Assembly (NCBI GenBank): GCA_013400975.1
Contig: WBMZ01008632.1
Coordinates: 62,001-126,000, forward strand
DNA length: 64,000 nt
Reading direction: 5' to 3'
From: Atrichornis clamosus
Taxonomy: Eukaryota > Chordata > Aves > Passeriformes > Menuridae
Shown here: piece by piece, positions 38,301 through 48,312 of the stretch
Position numbering within the stretch: position 1 is the stretch's first letter
How the letters are laid out: each line of letters begins with the position of its first letter
The notes under the pieces: model-generated
Database searches by the model: none
Told to the model about the DNA's origin: nothing
Seen by the model: only the letters and a program-made list of their open reading frames with translations
Translations under genes and position numbers: made by a program

Positions 38301-41300
38301 AGAATTTTACTTACATGTACTGGAATGATATTGCACTCGGGGAGCAATTTTTTTTCTATAAACTTCAAGTTATGTTGGAAGAAAAAAAAAAATAACACCT
38401 CTCCTCACTCCTCCCCCAAACAAAAAGAAACTTTGACAGAAAAATTAATAATATTACAGAAATAGAATCTGGAAAAAATCTGTTTGATTTGTGTACAATT
38501 GTTTTGAAGGAGAAAAGTAAAACATCCTATGAGCGAATGATATATAATTTTTATTAATTATTTGTAAGTGACCTTTGGCAGACATAATGGAAAAGAGTGA
38601 AAATATGTCTATTATCTTTTTTCTTTTACTTTGAGAAAAACAAAAGAATAAACTAGCAACTTACTAAAAATTTAACCACAATTCAGAAAAAATATCTCTA
38701 ATCTTGAAGCTGTGGTATGCTTCATGAAAAGGTCATTTAAAAAATTAGAATTAGCTTGAATCAGTTCTGAATCAAAACCATATTTGACTGCTAGATAACA
38801 TATCATTGTAAGCAACATAAGTCATTAATTTTAACAATGGATTCTCATGATAAAGTCCATTAAATTCTCCTAGAGAACTGGAATCTATTATACTTTATCC
38901 ACTCTAGGAATATTTTCCTACAATCTTTACAATTGCCTTGCTAATTCATATCTATCCATGGTAACATTAGTAATTTTTTTATAACAAATCTGCAGAATTT
39001 GCATCTTTTTTGTCTTCAAATACCTGTGTAAAGCACTCAAATCAGCAAAGATTTTTTGTATAGTCAGTTCTGTAGGCATAAACACTCACATTAAAGAGAA
39101 CAGGCTTGGTTTAAACTAATCCTGCTCTAGATTGCATCTATGACTCAATTTTCTGTAATGTGAAATATACTTCCTCAACCTAACTACCTCCACGAAAATT
39201 ATCAGATATGACTTAACCTTTTTTGTATTTATGGATTTTTTTCCTTTCTAATTATCTTTCCACAGCTTGTTCTGTTCCTAGATTCCTAGTAAAAAAAACC
39301 CAAAAAACCAAGGATTCAATCAACAAAATACTTGCCACTTTATTCCCTTTTACTTTCATGTTAAATCTTCATATATTCCCTTGTCAGAATGACCTTTATC
39401 TAGCCCTGAAATGCTAAAGCCTTGAGTGCTACCATGGAAAGTCAAAGAGAAATCATTCATATTTTCCTGGTTTCTGACATTCTCTATAATTTAAAACATC
39501 AGTTAGCATTTTCATTGAGATGCTGAAATCAGGATATTTGAACAATCACAAGGTCTTACTACAGTAAGAATATTCCCAGAGGAGTGAGTTGCTAAGTCAC
39601 CCTAAACTAGGAATCCCTGACCTGCCTCAGCTTGTTTGTGGATAAAAGAGTCATCTCAAAGTATCAGCTTTGATTGGCCCTTTCCCTACACTTTTTCCAC
39701 ACCTCTTTTTTCTTTTTTTTGACACTGTGGAGGGAAGGATTCTGGTCTAGAAAAATGTTTCGTTTTGATCAGTTTGGAGGTTCTTGAATGATACAGAGGT
39801 CGCACAGCATCTTATCATGCCTAGTTAATGGCCAGGGCTTAAGAAAGGCTGGTCACAGACCTACCTGCTGGCCTGATGGCAAACTTGCTATTACTCTGCT
39901 GTAGCCAGGAAATACCCTGCTTTTTATGAAATTGTGGAGTACTTTGTGCAGCGGATTCCTGCTGCTGCCGGTCCTGACTTTATTAAGATGTCTGCCTACA
40001 GCACCACAGATCAGCCCCTAATAAAACAGTAGGAATGTGATCAGGAATCAGCAGTCAGAGTTCAGATGAAAGGGGCAGTTTGCATTTCCTTAGACACTGG
40101 CAGGCGAGTAATAATTACATGTGGATCACAATGACAAGGTTTTCTCTGCAAGCCTGCTTAACTTTTCATTCAAACAATTGCAGAGCTTCTGATCTCATGA
40201 CATCAGCCAAGGCTTAAGGGAAAAGAGGACAATAAAACCCCACAGTGGTAACAACAGGAAATAAAGAAACAGAAAATTTAGGCTGGGTACTCAGCAGGAT
40301 ACAGACACAGACATCTGAAGAAGAAATTGGCCTGCTGGCCTTATAGAGTGAAAATTAAGCAAGAGAAAAGATAAGCAAATACCAAAGAGGAACCTCCTTG
40401 ACAAGAAGTGGTTTGGGTGTGTTGATAGAGCTTTACAATCTTTTCATTATGCTATTCTAACCGATTGTCTGATTTTGGATGGGAGGTATGACAATATGTA
40501 TTTTCTTTCTGTCAAATGAAGAAACACTTTAATACATGAAGGCACATACATAGACCCAATGTATTTACAGACCTGAAATTTTATATTGTTTTCTGTTATC
40601 TTTTTAGAAAAATAATTGGGTTTTTTTTCCTTTTTGGAATATCATCACTTGTGTAATAGGCCTCTGCTTGCCAGGCTACAAACAAAAGGCATTCTTTCTT
40701 GAAATGGAGCTAGGTGAATTCCACTTCCCATTTTTTCACTACTGCTGATGCATAAACAGCACACTTACCAACAAATTTGCTAGACTGGATGCCTAAGAGA
40801 ACCCTTTATAAGAATGTCGCCACTTCAACAAAGAGACAAGATGGAGAGAGACACCTGTACAATCCTCAGCTGACCATACCTACACTGCAGTCATAGCTCA
40901 TTAACAGAAGTCTAGCAGGAGACTTACTTGAATGTGGTGGCAGGACACTAGAAAAGCATTAATGGCTAGAAGAAGGCAGATCTCTCACTAATGATCTCTG
41001 ATGTGTCAAGATGGATGAGGTCGTTGAGCACAAGTTTTTCAGGCTAACTCTTCTACTTAAAAGCCCCTTTATTCAGAGGCACAGTAGAAACTGCTGACCA
41101 TGGCAGTAGCCCCCAGAGCTGAGCCAGACATAAACCCTACCCTGAGGAACTAGGTTATTTCCCAGAGGTACAAAACCAGCTTTTTTTGCACACGGTTAAT
41201 ATTATAGAGTCCAGCTGGGCATTTCTGAGAATAAATACGTTTGTTTGTCTGAATGCATACATGTACTTGGCCAGTAATCAAGACTGACCAATAACCAGGA

Positions 41301-44114
41301 CTGCATCAAACTTTGTACCTGAATTATTTTATCTATTCCTCCTCCTAATAAACAGCCTACAAGGACTCATATACGAGATAATTGTTTGGACTAAGAATAA
41401 AGATGACTGTGAACAAGGAGAGCAAACTGAAAACAAGTAACGGTGAATGTAATTGGTAGAGTAAATTTTAGAAAGTTTGGCATGGGGTGAACACTCAAAA
41501 TGAGCATGTCTCAAACACGGAGCAGTTGTGGGAAGAGAGCCAGACATGAAAAGAATGTGATACAAGAAAAAGCTAAACAGAAGACTGCTGCAGTAAAGAC
41601 AATTCTGCTGTGAGCTACCTGATCACCTCTAACAGATATAATCTCTTTTCCTTCAAGATGTTGGAATTCTCTATGTTTGAAATCCAACTTTATGCAGATG
41701 AATAGATAAGATCAAGGAAGTAAAACTGTCTATTTCACCGTGAGTTAAAACTGTCCACTCAGTAAAAGTTAACATCAAAACTTTGCCTTTAGATTTTACC
41801 AAGCTATAGTGTCTGAGTCCCTGCTAATTTCAAAGGTTGCTAAAACTCTCACCTTATCTAAACCTGTATGGATATAGTAGCAGAGAAAATAATACACACT
41901 TAGGGTATAATCTTCCTATTGTAACAGGTACCTGGTGCATAGTAAACCAGCACAGCCCAAGTCCCTTCCAAAAGCACACAAAAGACCATTTCAGGTCATC
42001 GTGAGTACTATTAGAATAAAAGTACTGAGAGAACTCTGCCTGTCTGACATGGGTGTAGGCCTTATTATCAAACCTTTTGTATCATTACAGCCAGAACCCA
42101 ACTATACATCAAGACTATTCTGCTTCCCTTATCAATTTTGCTTCTTTCTACTTTCCTCTGTCTCAACGGTGCATGCAATTTCCTTTCTTGTTATTGGTAT
42201 GCAAATTCACCTGCTCCCAAAATAGTTCTGCTGAAAGACTGTTATTATATTTGAAATGCAAGGTATGTACACCCACTTGTCAACTGCATGAACTAGCTGT
42301 GGCAATTATAAATTCCTCTGAAGGGCAACAAACATTTGCCATAAATGGAGACTAAATTAATTCAGGCATTTGCAAGATACAGACTTGGTTAACCTCCCAG
42401 AAAAATTCATTTTCCTCATATATACCATAAGCTTGTCGTCTTCTTATTCAAAGATGCTTCAAGACCCTTCAAATATGAACTCTTCTGGCAAACACCATCT
42501 GTCTTTCTCTTGTGAGGATCCCGCATGACCTTTATTTAATTTTTTCTTTAATATCAGTCATCCCTCATATGCCATCCATCACATGACAAACAGAGGGTTT
42601 AGGACCTCCAACAGAAGACAACATGCCAACACACCTACTTGTAAGATTTTCACAATTCAATTCTTTGACAGCCTTATGTACACCCCAAATGAGGGGAAAG
42701 AATGTTAGAGCTTAAACTTTGGTCACATGTGCACTCTGCTGCTTACATGAGGAGAAGGAGGAACCAAGGTCCTTAAAAGAGCACTTTAAAAATAACTCAC
42801 TCACAAATGTGAGTGACACTACACTAGTTATTAAATAGCTCTCACAATTCAGGGGTAGAGGGTTTAATAAAAAATGAAAGTTGAAAGAGAGAAGTCCTAT
42901 CTAAATATTTGTTGTCCAGATGCAGAAAGAATACAACTTCTATTAATATCAGAAGAAGGTCTGTCCATGTGAGCTGCAGCAGTGTCGCTCAGTGCCTTCA
43001 GTTTACAACTATTTTGGAAGCACTTCAGGGTGGTCAACACCACACAAAGCTGAAAACCTTATTAACACACTGTGGGCAAAGAATCCCACGGGTTGTGAGC
43101 AGGTGCAGAGAGAAGAATTGTATTGATCTGATAAGAGTGGATGTGTTAACTGTTTCCAAGAGAAATCCTATCTGATCGCAATTTGTCCTGCTGTAAACTG
43201 TGGCCACCACCTCCACTGTCAGTGCAGTTTATGAACTCAGCTCTCGGAAGAAGACTGTGTGATATTGTGAAAAATGATGGTCTGCTCTTAGGCAGGCATT
43301 TCTGTTTGCTCCTCCTCCCAGACCGAGGTGACAGGCTTGCACTGAAAGAGCCAAGAAAGATGACACATTGAATAAACATGTAGGTACCTAGATTGAGAGC
43401 AGTAATCCATTGCTGTGCATTCAACGTGAGTGATAATGGAAGGGGATAGATACCCAGAGAAAAAACATCACAGTTGTGGAAAACCGGTAATAATTTTTCT
43501 TTGTGCTTCAATTTGGATTGAGAAGCAGACTGGCCCTTTTTTAGAGCTGCATAAACTTTGGCAGAAAGCTGTGGTCTTGAAACACTGTCCTTTGAATGTC
43601 CCCTTAAATAGCACATCTGATATTCTAGCTAATAGCTGGCAACAGACTGGAAATACTCACAAATACCTTGGCCTCATAACGGTTGTGATAAAAGGTCACA
43701 ATCTTTATAAAATAAAAAAAAATGAAAACCAACAACAAAACCAAACCAACCAACCCACTAAAAAAAAATAAAAAATACCAGCTCATTCATATGATATTAA
43801 CCAAAGTCTGTATCAAAACCAGGCAATAATCTCGAGTCTTACTACTTGTTCTTCTGTTTCTAAGTTTGTGAACAGGTGGGAGATATCCAAATACTTGAAG
43901 AGATAAGTAGTACTTCCTCGTGCAATTAGCAGCAATACAGTCACCTAAACTGACAGGCACTGACTCCCAAAGTGCTACTACATTCCTCACAATTTTCATC
44001 TGTACTTCTGCATGTGAACTGCAACAATCAAATGCTGATACTCTGAATAGGTACTGGACAAAAAAGAAGTTAATTAAAACTTAATTAGGCACAAAGCCTT
44101 TGTTTGAGACTAGC
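35362..44114. other. Unique AT-rich DNA, no gene seen
   Basis: Nearly 9 kb without a recognisable gene or mobile element apart from the low-complexity run at 43708. A group of longer open frames on both strands lies at about 42900-43770 (up to 156 codons on the minus strand at 43146-43616). They overlap each other in opposite directions and show no domain I recognise. A TATATAAAAG word lies at 35414-35423, about 50 bases past the LTR. Possible unannotated old repeats, for example around 40800-41300, cannot be resolved by eye. Confidence 0.5.
43708..43776. repeat. A-rich / AAC-rich low-complexity run
   Basis: About 70 bases made almost only of A and C (AAAC, CAAC and CCAA words) between two runs of A. 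It may be a degraded A-rich tail or simple-repeat expansion. No retrotransposon body is recognisable directly upstream. Confidence 0.75.
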
Positions 44115-44345
44115 TGTAGTGGGTTGACCCTGGCTGGATGCCAGGCACCCACAAAAGCTGATCTCTCACTCCCCTCCACAGCCAGACAGGGGAGGGAAAA
44201 TTTAATGAGGGGTTCATTGTTTGAGATAAGGACTGGGAGAGATCACTCATCAAATACTATCATGAGCAAAACAGGCTCTAATTAAAGATATGAATTGAAT
44301 TTATTACTATCAAAATCAGAGAAGTAAAATAAACCCTTAAAAAAG
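44115..44345 (+). mobile_element. 5' part of an endogenous retrovirus LTR, second group
   Basis: It starts with TGTAGTGGGTTGACCCTGG, giving the canonical TG terminus, then 'ctggatgccaggcaccca', a 'ctctcactcccctcc' block, 'gacaggggagggaaaat', 'gagataaggactgggagagatcactca', 'gagcaaaacaggctc', and a 'gaatttattactatcaaaatcaga' block. The LTR at 52931 has the same block order, and this pattern is common in bird genomes. The sequence fades after about 44345, so roughly the last two-thirds of the LTR is missing. It lies about 525 bases from the minus-strand CR1, but I see no evidence of one inserted into the other. Confidence 0.85.
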
Positions 44346-44869
44346 TCAGGACTGCCCATCTGCTTACTTTTATAGTCTGAGGTACACATCTGGAAACTAA
44401 AACAAGTCTGTGGAAGAGGTGACTATATAGGTTGATTGAAAATATTATGAAGATGAATAAGTACAAAGATTTAAATTGTCAAACTTCTTAATACTCTGTT
44501 AAACAGCAAGTCATCAATCTTTCCACCTGTTACAGTATCTAGCAAGAAATACTTGTATATCATAGGTATGCACACTTAGTCTGCTAACTAACATAGCTCC
44601 TTTTCTGAGCTGTGGATACAAACTGCTCTGCCAAAGCTTCTAATTAGTAGTGTTCTTGTTTGCAACAGCCATACATAAAACATCTAACACCTACATTAAA
44701 GTTTAAAAACATTTACTACAGATGCAAAGCTCATCAATTTCTTAAACCATCCAGATAACGTCTCTTGCAAGTACTTTGATATGCAACAGTTAGAAAAATT
44801 AAGCTCTTGTGCTAATCAAAATTTCCTTAATTTTCTTATTTGGGTGATCATCCTAATCACATTCAAGAT
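44346..44869. other. Unique AT-rich spacer, nothing recognised
   Basis: About 0.5 kb between the LTR fragment and the minus-strand CR1, with no gene or repeat recognised. Confidence 0.55.
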
Positions 44870-45752
44870 AAAATCCTTTCGGTTAAGAAAATTTTTCCGA
44901 ATATCTAATCCAAACCTGGTGCAACTTGAGGCTGTTTCCTCTTGTCACTTGCTAAGTGGAAGAAGAGATGGACTCCCGCCTTACCACAACCTCCTTTCAG
45001 ATAGTTGTAAAGACCATAAGGTCTCCCCTCAGCCTTCTTTCCTCCAGGATAAACAACCCCAGCTGCCTCAGCCGCTCCTCACAGGACTTGTGCTCCAACC
45101 CTTCACCAGCTCCACTGCCCTTCTCTGGANTCCACTGCCCTGGACTTGCTCCAGCACCTCAGTGTCCTTCTTGTAGTCAGGGGCCCAGAACTGGACATAG
45201 GACTTGAGGTGCAGCCTCACCAGAGCCCAGTACAGGGGAGGACAATCGCTTCCCTGGTCCTGCTGGCCACACCCTTGCTGATACAGGCCAGGGTGCCATT
45301 GGCCTTCTTGGCCAGCCGAGGACACCCTGGCTCATGCTCAGCTGCTGTCACCAAAACCCACAGGTCCTTTTTTGCTAAGTTGCTTTCCAGCCACTCTGTC
45401 CCAAGCCTGCAGAGCTGCCTGGGGTTGTTGTTACCCAAGAGCAGGACCTACCACTTCTTGTTGAACCTCATACGGCTTTGGCCCATCAATCCAGCCTGTC
45501 CAGTTCCCTCTGCAGAGCCTTCCTAGCCTCCAGCAGATCAACAGTTATCTGCAAACTGGCTGAGGGTTTACTCAATCCCCTCATTCAGATCACTGATGAA
45601 TAAACAGGAATGGCCTTAATACTGAGCCCTGGGGAACACCACTGATATATGGTGTTATGCTGGGCCACTACCTGGATGTAACTCCATTCACTATGTGTCT
45701 CTGGGCCTGGCCACCCAGATATTTTTTTATTATTTTACCTAGCAAACAGTAC
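44870..45752 (-). mobile_element. CR1 LINE internal segment lacking its 3' end
   Basis: Read on the minus strand, this covers the RT C-terminal region from before the GVPQGS motif (codons at 45623-45640). It runs through LGTEWLESNLAKKDLWVLV and [20 protein letters not shown] segments, then 'gaggagcggctgaggcagctggggttg', 'aggctgaggggagaccttatggtc', and 'gcctcaagttgcaccagg'. It stops near 44870, before the usual last 150 or so bases and the tandem tail. A missing 3' end is unusual for a CR1, because most copies lose the 5' end; later deletion or recombination is likely. One unresolved base (N) lies at about 45130. The subfamily differs in sequence from the 31270 copy. Confidence 0.93.
44960..45720 (-). 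pseudogene. Broken CR1 reverse-transcriptase C-terminal coding sequence
   Basis: GVPQGS is intact (45623-45640), but downstream the frame is interrupted. A TAA codon (plus-strand 45568-45570) stands where this family normally has a cysteine codon. Just after the FAD part of the catalytic FADD box (45547-45555) about 20 bases appear to be deleted, removing the second aspartate. Further on, an open minus-strand frame at 45217-45438 keeps recognisable RT C-terminal residues, with another frame change near the AEHEPG segment. The copy cannot encode a working enzyme. Confidence 0.85.
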
Positions 45753-46467
45753 AAGTTCTTTGGCAAAATTTTCTTTCACTGAATAGTATGCCCTGCCCTT
45801 TCTAAATGTGAAGTAGGAGACTGGCACTTATTTGTTTCATCACCAGCACGAAACTTTACAATTGCTACAAACTTAGTTATGCTTTATAATACAGCACTAC
45901 ACAACTACAATTTGTGCAGTACTTCCCAAGAATTTCAAGAGACTGCTTGATCAAAAGAGATTTGTTTGGTTTTTTTAATGCTATGTAATTACTGCTTAAA
46001 CTAAGTCCATGATGTAACCATGACCTTGGGAGTATGATTTTGGTCTAGTGAATATTCCTACATACTTTCAAACACCTGCATTACTGATGTAACTAATCTT
46101 ATTGCACAATTTTGCACAGATGTTACATACTAAATAGATATAAACTTTCTACTGATTTTAATGGAGAGTGGTCCAGTAGCACAGGCTGAAAGGTCTGTTT
46201 TACTTGAAGCACTTATCTTTAGTTAAGCCCATGATTTATGCATTAAGAAGGTGTAAGAGGTTTTATTCTAAAATGTATGTCATTCTATATAATTTTATTT
46301 CATGTCTTTTCAAAGATGTTGTTTTACCTTCAGTAATAGGCTTCTAAATAAAAAAAAAAGAAAATATGTATATTAGATGTATGATCTTTTAAAAAGATTA
46401 TTTAACACAAGTCTGTCAAGTATCCTCATTCTGCACTAGATTCTTCTTGCTGACTGCCACCTTACAG

Positions 46468-46674
46468 GTATTTTGTGCAGCTATGGCAGGTTGTGACAGC
46501 CCTCCTGCGTGCAGCTTCAAGCCACTGGCTACCCTCTGCTGTTACGGATGAGCTCACGGTATCTGACCAGCTCCCACCATGGCATAAGGGTGGGGTCACG
46601 GTGCTGCAACTGGGCTACTGTGGAGGGCTTGAAGTTTGCAGATTCCTGCCTGCAGCACATATCAAACACATCAG
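46468..46674 (+). other. Speculative exon with good splice signals
   Basis: A pyrimidine-rich tract ending in CCACCTTACAG|G (AG at 46466-46467) could be a splice acceptor, and CATCAG|GTAAGC (GT at 46675-46676) is a near-ideal donor. The 207 bases between them are a multiple of three. One of the three frames stays open across the whole stretch (codons from 46469), while the other two carry stops. The sequence is more GC-rich than its flanks. The predicted peptide (about 68 residues, including VVTALLRAASSHWLP) matches no family I recognise. It could be a lineage-specific exon, a lncRNA exon, or chance. No neighbouring exon was found. Confidence 0.2.
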
Positions 46675-46700
46675 GTAAGCACTCTGCAGGCCTTTCTTAT

Positions 46701-46748
46701 CACATCTTCTGATGTGCCAGACACGTACTGCCATCACATGTCGTGATG
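46701..46748. repeat. Two adjacent short inverted repeats
   Basis: CACATC-ttct-GATGTG (46701-46716) is followed by CATCAC-atgtc-GTGATG (46732-46748). The two dyads share the CATC/GATG core and lie just downstream of the speculative exon. Both could form small hairpins; no function is known. Confidence 0.55.
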
Positions 46749-46980
46749 TGGATTCTCACCTGTCTGGGAGTACAACACCTCCGAAGTCTGGTATCTACAA
46801 AGGTCAGAAAGGTAGGAACCAAATAAAAAAATAATGTAAATGTAAATATAAGTCAGTTGAAACTGCGACTAGAACTGTGAAGTTTAGCAGTTCCTTAGTG
46901 TCTATAATACATCAGTCCTGACTCTGTCTGTGTTACACGAGAAGAGAGGCTTCATGAAAAAGGTTTAGTGTTGGGGGTTT

Positions 46981-47004
46981 ATTATTATTATTATTATTAT
47001 TATT
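46981..47004. repeat. (ATT)8 microsatellite
   Basis: Eight perfect ATT units. It is likely to be length-polymorphic. Confidence 0.95.
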
Positions 47005-47657
47005 GTAAATATAAAAATACCCCCAAACTCCGCCTGTACAATTCCTCCTTGAATCTGTCTGCAAAGTATGGTGGGGTTAACTAAAAAACTAGATGGGTAT
47101 GCAATGCTATTAAACCAAAGTTCAAAGATAATAACCCAGCCTCCAAGAATCAAGTGAAATACTAGAATTTATTTTTAAATAAACATGACCTCTTTCAACT
47201 TGTGTAGCTTGTCTGCCAGGCACTGATTTAGAGTAATCTGTATTCAGATCTGGATCAGATTTAGGTTCAGTTGCTATGGCTCCCTGCTTTAAGCTCTCCT
47301 TATACAATCACCTCTCTCTCCCATAACCTTTTATGACAGATTTATTGTTAAAGAAACTACATTTTGGTTTTCTGAAGGCTGAAGAACAAGCAGTACATTC
47401 CTTGCCCATTATTTAAAGTCAGACAGGGCTATATGCAGAGAGGACGAGGAAGAACACACACACCATCAAACCATCTGGGAACTCTGGGCAAGAACTATAC
47501 AGAGCATTGCCCTAAGGGTACAGACTGTCCAAACTTGGCTGTGGCTTCAGTGAGGTGCAAGATGCATCACCTTTGCAACCCTTGATAAACCACAATTATG
47601 CTTAAACAAAATCACTCCACGACTCCCACTTGAGGACCATTTACCTTCCACTTCTGT

Positions 47658-47684
47658 CTGCCCCTGCTGCCCCTGCTGCCCCTG
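47658..47684. repeat. Tandem repeat, three copies of CTGCCCCTG
   Basis: Three perfect 9-base units, GC-rich against AT-rich flanks. On the minus strand it would encode a Gly/Ser/Arg-type repeat in a 61-codon open frame (47612-47797) that I do not consider a gene. Confidence 0.9.
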
Positions 47685-48278
47685 GGGAGTTTTGCCATTG
47701 GCTTTAGTAAGCTGAAATTTTCACTTGATGACATGGATTTCTCATGAGAGCTCTTGCAATAATCAGATCTAAAAGAAGCAGTGAAGTCAGCTAGCATTTA
47801 AATAAATATTGATAAAATGATTTGTCCATTGCTAGCATTATGGAATATATGTACTGAATTTCTGAGTTACAAAAGGAACTCAGAAAATTTAATCCTTTCT
47901 ATAAAATGTCAAAAGTTTCCATCTCTCTTGTGGAATTCTGTTAGTTAGTACACAACTCATAAAAGAAATGGGAGGAGATTTTGCACCTGTTTCTCTACTC
48001 CATTACCTCTTTTTTATATACAGAAATCCAAGGATAAAAGAATTTTAAAGTGCCAGGATACCATGAGACCAACACTGTAACAGCAGAGTGATGTTGCAGC
48101 CTGTACTTATTATGATATAGGAAACACCCTATATATCTTTGGAAAGATTTGTGGAAGTTTGGTTTTTTTCCATTATACTGACAGTGATACACTAAATAAT
48201 ACATTTAATCTACTCTCCCCTGGTAAATTTAACCTACTCCTTTAGACTTTTCACTCTTGCTTTCTTACACATATAGGC

Positions 48279-48312
48279 ATATATATATATATAGATAGAT
48301 AGATAGATAGAT
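48279..48312. repeat. Compound microsatellite (AT)7(AGAT)5
   Basis: Seven AT units run directly into five AGAT units with no interruption. GATA-type tetranucleotides like this are usually variable between individuals. Confidence 0.95.

Noticed and set aside
40800..41300. Stretch with an AATAAA-like end that might be an old LTR
   Set aside because: I could not match it to either LTR group in the window or find TG...CA ends.
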